DNA of 64,000 nt from Marinirhabdus sp963799365 (GCA_963799365.1 CAWCWV010000017.1:1-64000), one strand, 5' to 3'. Positions 1-8,955 are shown, numbered from the stretch's first letter. Made by a program: numbers and translations. Notes: generated by a model from the sequence alone, not told the origin.

Positions 1-482
1 AACCAGAATAATTATGAAATTAAACTCGCCATTGGCATAGTGAAATTGGGTATGAGTTATTTGATAAGTAATCTAGCACACTGTTCTCAGGATATGAAAA
101 TCTTAATTATAATTGTCAGACAGAACAGACTAGCAAGGTCGTGTGGTTCGCATTCCCTAATCCAACAAATGGAATAGTTGCAATGAAATATTATTTTAAG
201 TTATCCTAATTCCCTTATGAATTGATTTTCTTCAAGAGCATTAGGATAAAGATTATTTGTAACTATTCAAAAAACGTGGATAGGAATATTGTTAATTTTG
301 AGTTAGAAGGTCAAAACTTCAGGTTAACTATAGATTACCCGCAAGATTCTGCTATGATTTCGATGCTTTACTCTTTTGGAAGTCACTATCTAGATTTATA
401 CATAATTAATCAAATAATTAAATCGAATCGCTTGATAAGTACTGTTTATAGTGGGATGATACAGAAAAATGAAAATAATTGA
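1..482 (+). pseudogene. Degenerate coding remnant, possibly SpsF-like cytidylyltransferase
   Basis: No intact gene is present. A frame open from base 1 to about 177 contains an internal start with MKILIII, which resembles the start of SpsF/NTP-transferase proteins. A second frame, open from about 210 to 482, carries FRLTIDYPQDSAMI. That resembles the conserved RLT(V/I)D-PED segment near the end of SpsF-type cytidylyltransferases of sugar-nucleotide loci. The middle of such a protein (over 100 residues) is absent. The frame ends in TGA overlapping the TTG of the next gene, as expected for one sugar operon. The family assignment is an inference from short similarities; the degeneration (stops, missing core) is seen directly. 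Confidence 0.35.
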
Positions 483-1484
483 GGCGTTATAAACTTTTAA
501 GCAAGGAAATATTCGCATCCGATAATTACTCTATAGTCCCAATAAGGGATATAGATAAATATAAAATTCTAGACTGGCGTAATGAGCAAATGTATCATTT
601 ACGCCAGTCTGCAAGTCTGTCGAAGGAGGATCAGAATCTTTACTTTTCCACTACAATAGCAAGTCTTTTTGAGCAAGATTTTCCAGAGCAATTACTTTTC
701 TCTTTCTTAAGAGATGGCGAAATAGTTGGGTATGGTGGGCTAGTCCATATCAACTGGGTTGATAAGAACGCTGAAATTTCTTTTCTAATCAAAACCAAAT
801 TGGAACACAATTACTTTACAGTTTTCTGGGATTCTTTTCTAGAGCTTATTGAAAGAGTGTCATTCATTGAATTGCAATTGCATAAAAATTTATACTTATG
901 CCTTCGATATAAGGCCAAAACTTTATGAGGTATTGGAAAATTCTGGATACACGCGGGATGCAATTCTTACCCAGCACTGCTTTTATCAAGAATCCTTTCT
1001 AGACATAGTTATTCATTCTAAAATTTCTGGTATTCCGAGGTTAAGGAAAGCAACGAAAGAAGATGAAGAAATAACATACTTATGGGTGAATGATCCCGCT
1101 ATAAGAAAATATGCCTTCAATAGAGAGCAGATTGAGTATGACGATCATTCAAAATGGTTCTTGGAAAAACTGAATTCTACCAACTGTGAATTTTACATTT
1201 TTGAGCTTGGGGAGAAGTCAATAGGTTCAATAAGAATTGATATTGTAGCGAGTGTTGGAAATGTAAATTATTTACTGGATTCAACAATGCACGGTAGGGG
1301 CTATGGATCAGAGCTTATTAGGCTGGGCGAAAAGAAAATAATGAACAGAAAAGATTTGGTTAAAGAATTGAGGGCGATTGTTTTAGTGGAAAATGTAGCT
1401 TCCAAAAGAATATTCGAAAAACAAGGGTACACTCTTTTAAATGTTAGTACAAGACAAGTAGAATTTAAAAAAGATTTAAGCTGA
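479..1484 (+). pseudogene. Double GNAT acetyltransferase (PseH-like), frameshifted
   Basis: Two GNAT acetyltransferase domains in tandem. The first runs from the TTG at 479 in one frame to about 890 (YSIVPIRDIDKYKILDWRNE, then GYGGLVHINWVDKNAEISF). It continues in the next frame as KIYTYAFDIRPKLYEVLENSGY. The switch is at the AAAAA run at 883-887; removing one A restores an uninterrupted protein. The second domain (LRKATKEDEEITYLWVNDP to the acetyl-CoA loop HGRGYGSELI) is intact and resembles PseH, which N-acetylates a nonulosonate precursor. As annotated by frame, the gene would be two overlapping ORFs, 479-928 and 849-1484. It lies 3 bases before a PseI-like gene, which supports a sugar-modification role. 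The indel may be genuine or a homopolymer sequencing error. Confidence 0.75.
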
Positions 1485-1486
1485 AT

Positions 1487-1732
1487 ATGAAAATTGGAGA
1501 TTATGAAATTAATTCTTTAAGCGAGACCTTTATTATTGCAGAATTATCTGCAAATCATAATGGAAAGTTGGAGAATGCTATCGCGACTGTGCACGCGGCT
1601 AAACGCGCGGGAGCGAATGCAATTAAACTACAAACTTATACTCCAGATACCATTACAATCGATAGCTCAAAGGATGATTTTTTAATTAAGGGGACGATTT
1701 GGGAAGGAAGAAATCTTTATGTCTTTATGTAA
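1487..1732 (+). pseudogene. pseI: N-terminal fragment of a PseI/NeuB-like sialic-acid-type synthase
   Basis: The 81 codons match the start of pseudaminic/N-acetylneuraminate synthases. FIIAELSANHNG (residues 15-26) is the first barrel strand, then AGANAIKLQTYTPDTITID and IWEGRNLY. These enzymes condense phosphoenolpyruvate with a hexosamine and are about 340 residues long, so roughly three quarters is missing, including the C-terminal SAF domain. The family usually continues GRNLYDLY. Here the bases read as if one base were lost just after GRNLY, followed at once by sequence unrelated to the synthase. The gene is thus both frameshifted and cut at a junction with an iron-transport gene. It cannot give an active enzyme. 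Confidence 0.8.
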
Positions 1733-1754
1733 AAGCGCTAACCATTTTCACTGA

Positions 1755-1919
1755 TTACCCGCAGTCATGCTCTCCGGAGCCATTTTAATGCTCCTATGCG
1801 ATACAGTGGCACAACTACCTGCAAGCGAATACACCTTGCCAATTAACGCCATTACTTCACTATTGGGGGCACCTGTGGTGATTTGGCTATTGGTTCGCAA
1901 ACGAAAATTATTGTTTTAA
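1755..1919 (+). pseudogene. C-terminal fragment of FecCD-type ABC permease
   Basis: About 55 codons are open to a TAA at 1917-1919 and read AVMLSGAILMLLCDTVAQ, then PINAITSLLGAPVVIWLL. This is the typical last part of FecCD/BtuC permeases for iron-siderophore, haem or cobalamin uptake, with the last two membrane helices. The N-terminal ~280 residues are missing; a stop lies immediately upstream in this frame at 1752. The stop overlaps the ATG of the ATPase gene (TAATG), a usual arrangement for permease-ATPase pairs, so this end is native. The other end is the junction with the PseI-like fragment. Confidence 0.65.
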
Positions 1920-2713
1920 TGACTCCTTATTCAAAACATATCGCCCTAAAAGCGACCGATCTTTCGGTGGGGTATTTTAGTAAAAAGAAGCCAATTTTGG
2001 TTGCTGAAAACATTAATTTTGAGTTACAAAACGGGGAATTAATTGGCCTCGTTGGTGCTAATGGTGTTGGTAAATCTACCCTACTTCGCAGTTTGGTAGG
2101 AATGCAACCCATAGTATCGGGAGCTGTTAAAATTAACGGGGAAAACATTTCAGAAATATCGGGTCTCCTGCTCGCTACCCAATTAAGTGTTGTGTTAACC
2201 GAAGCTTCCCGCTTCCAAAAACTTAACAGTACAAGAGTTAGTCTCTTTACGAAACAGCCCTACACCAATTGGATGGGGACTTTATCTAAAACCGATGCAA
2301 AGCAAATCAACTATGCATTGGAAATTACCGATACGGCAAAACTAGCGCACAAAAAATGTTTTGAGTTGAGTGACGGACAATTGCAACGGGCATCTATTGC
2401 AAGGGCTTTGGCACAGGACACGCCACTTATTTTACTGGATGAACCCACTACACACTTAGATTTATACCACCGAGCCTATATTTTAAAGTTACTGAAACAA
2501 CTTACTTCGGAAACGGGTAAAACCATACTTTTCTCAACACACGAAATAGATTTGGCAATTCAACTGAGTGACACTATGATCGTGATGACTGAAACCTCGG
2601 TAGTTTGCAACCAGCCTTGTAAGCTCATTGAAGCTGGAAGTTTTGATGCGCTATTTCCGAAGGATACCATAGATTTTGATAAAAACACAGGACGGTTTTC
2701 AATAAAGAAATAG
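1919..2713 (+). CDS. Fe3+-siderophore/haem-type ABC transporter ATP-binding protein
   Basis: ATPase subunit of a FecCDE/BtuCD-type importer, expected on the inner face of the membrane. Walker A GANGVGKST (residues 46-54), signature LSDGQ (150-154), Walker B LILLDEP (170-176) and H-loop STHE (206-209) are present. I chose the ATG at 1919 because it overlaps the permease stop; an in-frame ATG at 1883 would lie inside the permease. Oddity: between residues about 101 and 113 the encoded peptide is unlike the family, while bases 2220-2249 in another frame read NLTVQELVSL, the conserved segment expected there. This suggests an extra A in the run at 2217-2221 and a compensating indel near 2250. With its permease truncated, the transporter may be non-functional here. 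Confidence 0.8.
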   Translation: MTPYSKHIALKATDLSVGYFSKKKPILVAENINFELQNGELIGLVGANGVGKSTLLRSLVGMQPIVSGAVKINGENISEISGLLLATQLSVVLTEASRFQKLNSTRVSLFTKQPYTNWMGTLSKTDAKQINYALEITDTAKLAHKKCFELSDGQLQRASIARALAQDTPLILLDEPTTHLDLYHRAYILKLLKQLTSETGKTILFSTHEIDLAIQLSDTMIVMTETSVVCNQPCKLIEAGSFDALFPKDTIDFDKNTGRFSIKK

Positions 2714-2754
2714 TTTTTAAGGTAGGAATGATAATTGAAATTTGTGAAGATAAA

Positions 2755-2915
2755 GACCTCTTCCGAATTTGGCACTGTAAATAGTTGCTTTTCATTAAAT
2801 TTCGTTTTGCCAAATCCACCCCGTAATAAGTACGGGGCAGGCTCTTCCCCTAAACGCAGATTAAAATTAGTTACTCTTAATTTAAATACAGTGCTGCTAG
2901 GGGAAGGAGCCAAAT
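2755..2915. repeat. Structured intergenic repeat, copy 1
   Basis: About 160 bases sharing blocks with two other copies near 39.8 and 40.1 kb. It starts CTCTTCCGAATTT, has AAATCCACC in the middle and ends CTAGGGGAAGGAGC. Inside are complementary arms: CCCCGTA/TACGGGG around 2819-2837, and CTTCCCC with GGGGAAG. Short ORFs on either strand here are by-products of the repeat. The 489-base gap between the ATPase and rmuC holds only this repeat and the inverted repeat that follows it. Confidence 0.6.
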
Positions 2916-3072
2916 TGTATTTTTAATTTCACTCAGAACCTTAAATATTAAATAAAAGTAGAAATTTGAAAACCTGCAAGTTTTTAGATGGCCGATTAAA
3001 AATATCTGAATTCATTCGGTTTAAAACAAATTCTCAATAACTTTACAGTTAACTGAAAAAAACAGGTATACG

Positions 3073-3147
3073 TGTCACACTAAGCGCAGTCGAAGTGTAA
3101 TTCACTTTCTGAATTCAAATAATCATTCAACTGCGCTCAGACTGACA
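3073..3147. repeat. Imperfect inverted repeat of dispersed type
   Basis: Arms 3073-3093 and 3127-3147 pair over 21 bases with four mismatches (core AGCGCAGT / ACTGCGCT), separated by 33 bases. The arm sequence resembles the short dispersed palindromes commonly seen between genes in Flavobacteriaceae genomes (family resemblance from general knowledge). No coding potential. Confidence 0.5.
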
Positions 3148-3202
3148 TTTTGATTATTTTTTCACAGCTAAAATCAACTTAATTACCTAATTCACTTAGA
3201 AC

Positions 3203-4535
3203 TTGAACGAAACCTTATTTTTCTTACTTCTTGCCGCAGTCTGCTTATTGATAGGAGCCTTCTTAGGCAATCTTTTTACACGCTTAAAACTTAAAACTGA
3301 AACTGGAAAACTGGAGGAACGCCTTCAGCAAGCTAGTTTTCAGCAAGAAAAACTGGAAGAACGTTTTACAATAGCTTTAAACGAGCGTGAGGAAATTAGA
3401 AAGGAAAAAGAGTATCTGAATGGCGAACTTGTACGACGCAATGCCGAGTTTGATAACCTGGATCAAAAAAACCGTGAACAAAAAGCCGAAGTGGAAAAAC
3501 TTCAGGAAAAGTTCACCAAGGAATTTGAGAACCTAGCGAATAAAATTCTAGCCGATAACTCCAATAAATTTACAAAACAGAACAAAGATAATATTGACAT
3601 CATTTTAAAACCGCTTCAGGACAAGATCGAAAAGTTCGAGAAAAAGGTAGAACACTCATAAAGAAAGTATTGATAGACACGCAATGCTCCGCCAGCAAAT
3701 CATTGGCCTGAAAGAACTGAACGAACAAATGTCTAAAGAGGCCACCAACCTAACCAAAGCGTTAAAAGGCGATAGTAAGATTCAAGGAAATTGGGGTGAG
3801 CTTGTGCTAGAAAAAGTATTGGAAAAAAGCGGCCTCGAAAAAGACCGCGAATATTTTATACAAAACAGTTTCACTACTGCGGAAGGTAAACGAATTCTAC
3901 CCGATGTTGTGATTCACTTACCCGACAACAAACGAATGGTAATTGACAGTAAAGTATCACTTGTTGGCTACGAACGTTATGTTAATGAAGAAGACGAAGA
4001 CCTTAAAGAACGCTATTTAAAAGAACATTTAACTTCTTTAAAGCGGCATGTAGATCAATTGAGTGCTAAAAACTATCAGGATATTTACGAAATGGAAAGT
4101 CCAGATTTTGTATTGTTGTTTGTCCCAATTGAACCAGCATTTGCCATTGCCATTAATAAAGACAACAGTATTTACAACAAAGCCTTTGAGCAAAACATTA
4201 TTATTGTAACACCTTCTACGCTTTTAGCTACGCTGCGCACTATCGACTCTATGTGGACCAATGAAAAACAACAACGTAACGCTATTGAAATCTCCAGACA
4301 AGCAGGTGCTTTGTACGATAAATTTGAAGGATTAATAAGTGACCTTACTGGCGTTGGTAAAAAAATGGACGATGCCAAAACCGACTATTCTGCAGCTATG
4401 AATAAATTGTTTGAAGGTCGTGGAAACCTTATCACAAGCGTAGAAAAACTAAAAAAAATGGGTGCCAAAGCAAAAAAATCGTTACCAGAAAAAATAATTA
4501 AAAGAGCTCAAGAAAATGAAGAACTTAGCAATTGA
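3203..4535 (+). pseudogene. rmuC: DNA recombination protein RmuC, frameshifted
   Basis: RmuC family, nuclease-fold proteins that limit recombination between inverted repeats. From the TTG at 3203 the protein has an N-terminal membrane helix (LFFLLLAAVCLLIGAFL), a coiled coil (residues about 30-130) and then stops at 3661. The conserved RmuC core resumes in another frame. Read upstream of the ATG at 3684 it gives THKESIDRHA, then LRQQI, NWGELVLEKVLEKSGL, LPDVVIHLPD and VIDSKVSL. The two parts join without loss if about two A residues are restored near 3650 (GAACAC for GAAAACAC). The rest of the core is intact to the usual end. Either a sequence error or a young pseudogene. Confidence 0.85.
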
Positions 4536-4607
4536 AATCTAGTTCCTTATACAACAAGTATCATCAATCAAGAAAAAATAAACAAACCTTCGTTTTGCTG
4601 AAAAATT

Positions 4608-4976
4608 ATGAAAAAAATACTCTTTATCATTCTCGGAAGTCTTCTAGCAATTTATCTTATTTATTTTGCCTTTGTGTCTTTTGTTCCCTATAGTGAGGGA
4701 ACTCGTGCAGGAGAGCTTATTAAATTCAGTAATAAAGGTGTGCTTTTTAAAACCTGGGAAGGAGAGATAAGCCAAGGGATAAGCGGCGCGCAGATATTTC
4801 AGTTTTCAGTATTGGATGCCGAGGACGAAGTCATTGAAAAAATGAAAGAATTACAAGGGCGCTATGTAAAAGTAGGTTATGTGGAGCGCTACAGCACCTT
4901 TTTCTTTTGGGGAGACACCAAGTACTTTATTAATAGTATAGAAGAAGAATCTTCTCCGTTTTTTGAACGGAATTAA
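4608..4976 (+). CDS. Small membrane-anchored conserved protein
   Basis: 122 residues. One N-terminal hydrophobic helix (ILFIILGSLLAIYLIYFAFV, residues 4-23) is followed by a soluble domain with YSEGTRAGELIKFSNKGVLFKTWEGE and a later RYVKVGYVERYS. Similar short proteins are common in Bacteroidota and are sometimes annotated, without support I can see, as 6-phosphogluconate dehydrogenase. No such motif is present here. Function unknown; probably an envelope protein with its C-terminus outside the cytoplasm. It follows rmuC by 72 bases and faces a convergent gene. Confidence 0.8.
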   Translation: MKKILFIILGSLLAIYLIYFAFVSFVPYSEGTRAGELIKFSNKGVLFKTWEGEISQGISGAQIFQFSVLDAEDEVIEKMKELQGRYVKVGYVERYSTFFFWGDTKYFINSIEEESSPFFERN

Positions 4977-5002
4977 GAAACCCCACCAATAGGCAGGGTT
5001 TC
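4977..5002. terminator. Hairpin between convergent genes
   Basis: GAAACCC at 4977-4983 pairs with GGGTTTC at 4996-5002 directly after the stop codon of the small membrane protein. It lies between two convergent genes and could serve both. The T-tract is weak. Confidence 0.5.
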
Positions 5003-5023
5003 AATATTGAGATTAAAGTACAT

Positions 5024-5602
5024 TTATTTCTTAGCAATCTTTTTGGTTGCCTGTAACCCGTCTATGGAAGTTACCGTAACAAAATAAACTCCAGCACCTA
5101 AGCTGGAGGTGTCAAAACTTGTAAAGTTACCTTCACCCTGTCCTGAGAGCACTTTTCTTCCTGCAAAGTCATAGATTATATACGACTCTAATTTAAAAAG
5201 TGAAAATACAGTTAATTCGTTCTCTGTCGGATTTGGAAATAATTGTAAATTCTTGATGAATTTTTCATCAACTCCTAAAGACATTTCTACGGTAATAGTT
5301 CCATTCATAGAACCTGGATGAATATCGCATTGGTAATCGTTTGTGCCAACTTCAGTAAATGTAAATGAAAATGTCATTCCAATCCCGGTAAGTTCACCAC
5401 TGTCAAAATCTTCTTGACTGTTGCCATCAATGCTGGTTACTGTATGGGTAATTCCATCCTGCCAAGTCCATTCAACAGTATCTCCTTGTTGAATCGTGAG
5501 ATCTAAATTAGGCGAATTCAACATCCAATCTAATGGAAAGGTTGTTTGAGCCATTGTAATTGTTGTAACCAATAAGGCTATCACTAGTGTAATTTTTTTC
5601 AT
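5024..5602 (-). CDS. Secreted cupredoxin-like protein with T9SS sorting domain
   Basis: 192 residues. Signal peptide MKKITLVIALLVTTITMAQ, then a plastocyanin/azurin-like domain (residues about 22-108), then a Por secretion C-terminal sorting domain (LFPNPTENELTV to VTSIDGLQATKKIAKK). The candidate type-1 copper ligands are all present: His in GITHTV, and Cys, His and Met in YQCDIHPGSM. The protein is therefore predicted to bind copper and to be exported by the type IX system to the surface or medium. An electron-transfer or copper-handling role is inference. Single gene between two hairpins. Confidence 0.85.
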   Translation of the reverse strand: MKKITLVIALLVTTITMAQTTFPLDWMLNSPNLDLTIQQGDTVEWTWQDGITHTVTSIDGNSQEDFDSGELTGIGMTFSFTFTEVGTNDYQCDIHPGSMNGTITVEMSLGVDEKFIKNLQLFPNPTENELTVFSLFKLESYIIYDFAGRKVLSGQGEGNFTSFDTSSLGAGVYFVTVTSIDGLQATKKIAKK

Positions 5603-5667
5603 ATTATTTTTCTTTAAAATGTTCTTAACAATATACGATAATTATACGCTTTCAGATTTTTTCGCAT

Positions 5668-5706
5668 AAATAAGCCCCTTAAAGTAGTACTTCAAGGGGC
5701 TTATTT
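5668..5706 (-). terminator. Strong terminator after carB
   Basis: A perfect 13-bp stem, AAATAAGCCCCTT at 5668-5680 with its complement at 5694-5706, and a 13-base loop. It sits 18 bases past the carB stop on the minus strand and is symmetrical enough to act in both directions. Confidence 0.8.
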
Positions 5707-5724
5707 GTTAGTTATAAAAACAAT

Positions 5725-8577
5725 CTATTTACTTAGATACATTTTTCTTCTAGAATACAATTCATAGAAATCGTCATCTTTTAAGCTGTCAATAAATAGG
5801 ATACTTTCTCCAGTACTTTTCATTTCAGGTCCTAATTGCTTATTTACGTTATGAAATTTATTAAAGCTAAAAACTGGCTGTTTGATCGCATAACCTTCTA
5901 ATTGCGGATTAAAATTAAAATCGGTTACCTTATTTTCGCCCAGCATTACTTTTGTCGCATAGTTTACATACGGCTCCTTATATGCTTTTGCTATAAAAGG
6001 AACGGTACGAGAGGCTCTTGGATTGGCTTCAATAATGTACACCTTTTCATCTTTTATCGCGAATTGTACATTAATTAAACCAACTGTATTTAAAGCCAAT
6101 GCAATTTTTTTAGTATGGTCTTTTATTTGCTGAAGAACTAGATCCCCTAAATTAAAGGGTGGCAAGGTGGCATTACTGTCTCCAGAGTGTACGCCACAAG
6201 GTTCAATATGTTCCATGATCCCTATAATATATACATTTTCTCCATCGCAAATAGCATCTGCTTCGGCTTCAATTGCTCCGTCTAAATAATGATCGAGCAA
6301 CAATTTGTTATTAGGTATTTTACGTAATAAGTCTACTACGTGTTCTTCCAGTTCTTTTTTGTTGATGACAATTTTCATTCCTTGCCCTCCAAGAACATAG
6401 GAAGGTCTTATTAATAATGGGAAATCTAATTTGCCTGCTAGTTTTAAAGCTTCTTCGGTAGTTTCGGCCACTCCAAATTCCGGATATGGAATATTGTTGT
6501 CCTTCAAAATTGTACTGAAACTTCCTCGGTCTTCGGCCAAATCCAATGCTTCGTAGCTGGTTCCCATAATTTTAATACCGTAACGATCTAACTTTTCAGC
6601 CAACTTCAACGCTGTTTGCCCTCCTAACTGAACAATAACGCCCTCTGGCTTTTCGTGACGAATAATATCATAAATATGCTCCCAGAATACAGGTTCAAAA
6701 TAAAGTTTGTCTGCCACGTCAAAATCGGTTGAAACAGTTTCAGGATTACAATTTATCATGATAGTTTCGTACCCACATTCAGCTGCAGCTAGCACTCCGT
6801 GGACACAACAGTAGTCAAATTCAATTCCTTGGCCAATTCGGTTTGGGCCAGAACCTAATACGATAACTTTCTTTTTGTTAGTAACAATGCTATCATTTTC
6901 TACGTAGCGGGTTCCATTGGCGGTTTCCACTTCATTTTCAAACGTTAAATAATAGTAAGGTGTCTGTGCTTTAAACTCTGCGGCACAGGTATCTACCAGT
7001 TTATAAACACGCTGTATATTAAGTTCTTCTCTTTTCTTGTAGATCTGGCTCTCTAAACATTTTAACATATGTGCAATCTGGCGATCTCCGTAGCCTTTTT
7101 GCTTTGCTTCTAACAATAACTCTCTTGGTAACGTTTCTAATGTGAAGGTTGAAATTTCCTTTTCCAATAAATAGAGTTCTTCGTATTGTCGCAAGAACCA
7201 CATATCTATTTTAGTGATTTCGTGAATTCTACTCAAAGGAATCCCCATTTGTATGGCATCATAGATTACAAATACGCGATCCCAGCTTGCATTTGTAAGC
7301 TTATCTATTATTTGATCGTAGTCTGTGTAGCTTTTACCGTCTGCTCCTAAGCCATTGCGTTTAATTTCTAGTGATTGCGTTGCTTTATGTAGTGCCTCTT
7401 GAAACGAACGACCAATTCCCATAACTTCCCCTACCGATTTCATTTGTAAGCCTAATGTCCTATCGGACCCTTCAAATTTATCGAAGTTCCAACGGGGTAT
7501 TTTTACAATTACGTAGTCTAAAGTAGGCTCGAATAAAGCAGATGTTGACTTAGTAATTTGATTATCTAATTCATTTAAGTGATATCCAATTGCCAGTTTT
7601 GTTGCAATTTTTGCTATAGGATATCCGGTTGCTTTTGAAGCCAATGCCGAAGAACGGGATACCCGTGGGTTAATTTCAATAGCGATAATATCTTCTTTTT
7701 CATCAGGGCTTACAGCAAACTGTACATTACACCCTCCAGCAAAATCACCAATACTACGCATCATATGTATGGCCATATCTCGCATTCGCTGGTAGGTACG
7801 GTCACTTAAGGTCATTGCTGGTGCTACAGTAATGGAGTCTCCGGTATGAATCCCCATGGGATCCATGTTTTCGATAGCACAAATTATAACAACGTTATCA
7901 TTACTATCTCGCAATAATTCTAGTTCGTATTCTTTCCATCCCATCATCGCCTTATCAATCATCACCTCGTGGATGGGTGAAACTTCCAGGCCTCGTGTTA
8001 GCAATTCATCAAAATCTTCAGCTTTATAAACGATTGACGCTCCAGCTCCACCCAAGGTAAAGGAAGAACGGATTACCAGGGGAAATCCAAACTCTTGAGC
8101 TATTTCTTTTCCCTGTAAATATGAAGTAGCCGTAGCCTGTGGTGCCATAGGAACTCCTATTTGTTCCATAAGATTCCTGAATTTCTCACGGTCTTCGGTA
8201 ATATTAATGGCTTCTATATCTACCCCAATAAGTTTTACATTAAAATCTTTCCAAATTCCCTTTTCATCTGCTTCAATACAAAGGTTTAATGCTGTTTGTC
8301 CACCCATAGTAGGTAACACCGCATCAATTTGTGGATGCTTTTTAAGAATTTTTACAATAGATTTTGTAGTCAATGGCAACAGATACACGTGGTCTGCCAT
8401 AGACGGATCTGTCATTATTGTAGCGGGATTACTATTAATGAGGATCGTCTCAATACCGTCTTCACGAAGAGAGCGTAACGATTGTGAACCAGCATAGTCA
8501 AATTCGCAGGCTTGCCCTATTACAATAGGACCAGAACCAATAATAAGGATGGATTTTAATTTTGTGTTTTTCGGCAT
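5725..8577 (-). CDS. carB: Carbamoyl-phosphate synthase large subunit
   Basis: 950 residues. Makes carbamoyl phosphate from bicarbonate, ATP and glutamine-derived ammonia, for arginine and pyrimidine synthesis. Two homologous halves are visible. Each opens with a GSGP(I/N) Rossmann segment (residues 14-17 and about 575-578). Each has an ATP-grasp domain (GYPLVIRSSFTLGGAG-type loop and EINPR..R in the first; LIRPSYVLGGQGM and IEANPRASRT in the second). The protein ends soon after MKSTGE in the second half. It thus lacks the C-terminal ~120-residue MGS-like allosteric domain of the 1073-residue E. coli protein. No carA is adjacent. Monocistronic between hairpins. Confidence 0.96.
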   Translation of the reverse strand: MPKNTKLKSILIIGSGPIVIGQACEFDYAGSQSLRSLREDGIETILINSNPATIMTDPSMADHVYLLPLTTKSIVKILKKHPQIDAVLPTMGGQTALNLCIEADEKGIWKDFNVKLIGVDIEAINITEDREKFRNLMEQIGVPMAPQATATSYLQGKEIAQEFGFPLVIRSSFTLGGAGASIVYKAEDFDELLTRGLEVSPIHEVMIDKAMMGWKEYELELLRDSNDNVVIICAIENMDPMGIHTGDSITVAPAMTLSDRTYQRMRDMAIHMMRSIGDFAGGCNVQFAVSPDEKEDIIAIEINPRVSRSSALASKATGYPIAKIATKLAIGYHLNELDNQITKSTSALFEPTLDYVIVKIPRWNFDKFEGSDRTLGLQMKSVGEVMGIGRSFQEALHKATQSLEIKRNGLGADGKSYTDYDQIIDKLTNASWDRVFVIYDAIQMGIPLSRIHEITKIDMWFLRQYEELYLLEKEISTFTLETLPRELLLEAKQKGYGDRQIAHMLKCLESQIYKKREELNIQRVYKLVDTCAAEFKAQTPYYYLTFENEVETANGTRYVENDSIVTNKKKVIVLGSGPNRIGQGIEFDYCCVHGVLAAAECGYETIMINCNPETVSTDFDVADKLYFEPVFWEHIYDIIRHEKPEGVIVQLGGQTALKLAEKLDRYGIKIMGTSYEALDLAEDRGSFSTILKDNNIPYPEFGVAETTEEALKLAGKLDFPLLIRPSYVLGGQGMKIVINKKELEEHVVDLLRKIPNNKLLLDHYLDGAIEAEADAICDGENVYIIGIMEHIEPCGVHSGDSNATLPPFNLGDLVLQQIKDHTKKIALALNTVGLINVQFAIKDEKVYIIEANPRASRTVPFIAKAYKEPYVNYATKVMLGENKVTDFNFNPQLEGYAIKQPVFSFNKFHNVNKQLGPEMKSTGESILFIDSLKDDDFYELYSRRKMYLSK

Positions 8578-8628
8578 TTTTCAAGAACTTTTTAAGGTGT
8601 GTAAAATTACGATTCGTTAGGGTATAAA

Positions 8629-8660
8629 AAAAAGGTGTTGTTTGTAAACAACACCTTTTT
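8629..8660 (-). terminator. Terminator downstream of rpmH
   Basis: A near-perfect stem, AAAAAGGTGTTGTTT (8629-8643) and AAACAACACCTTTTT (8646-8660), with a 2-base formal gap. It is flanked by A- and T-tracts, so it can stop transcription in either direction. It lies 19 bases past the rpmH stop. Confidence 0.85.
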
Positions 8661-8679
8661 TATGTATGACTTATCAACA

Positions 8680-8841
8680 TTATTTTTTGTGACGTGGTTC
8701 TGAAGAAACAGATATTTTCTTTCTCCCCTTTGCTCTACGGGCAGCTAAAACCTTGCGTCCGTTTACAGATGCCATACGCTCTCTAAAACCGTGCTTATTT
8801 CTTCTTTTTCTCTTTGATGGCTGAAATGTTCTCTTGCTCAT
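8680..8841 (-). CDS. rpmH: 50S ribosomal protein L34
   Basis: 53 residues beginning MSKRTFQPSKRKRRNKHGFR and ending SSEPRHKK. This is the whole of the highly conserved basic L34 protein, which binds 23S rRNA. It has its own promoter (about 115 bases upstream) and its own terminator, so it is a single-gene unit. In many bacteria rpmH neighbours dnaA, rnpA and the origin; none of these are visible here, which is usual for Bacteroidota. Confidence 0.97.
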   Translation of the reverse strand: MSKRTFQPSKRKRRNKHGFRERMASVNGRKVLAARRAKGRKKISVSSEPRHKK

Positions 8842-8955
8842 TATAATAAGGGTTAATTCTTCTGAAAATTATTTTTTTTATGCCCTACCTTGTGTTTGGC
8901 TTGCCTACCTCAGCAAATTAGCAAATCAACAGATGCTCTTTTGCGTAGGCGGGTG

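Noticed and set aside
1883..1918. Upstream start of the ABC ATPase
   Set aside because: Lies inside the permease reading frame; TAATG coupling favours 1919.
2560..2926. Short ORFs on both strands (117 aa minus, 63 aa plus) after the ABC ATPase
   Set aside because: They lie on the ATPase end and the structured repeat; no family resemblance and no promoter.
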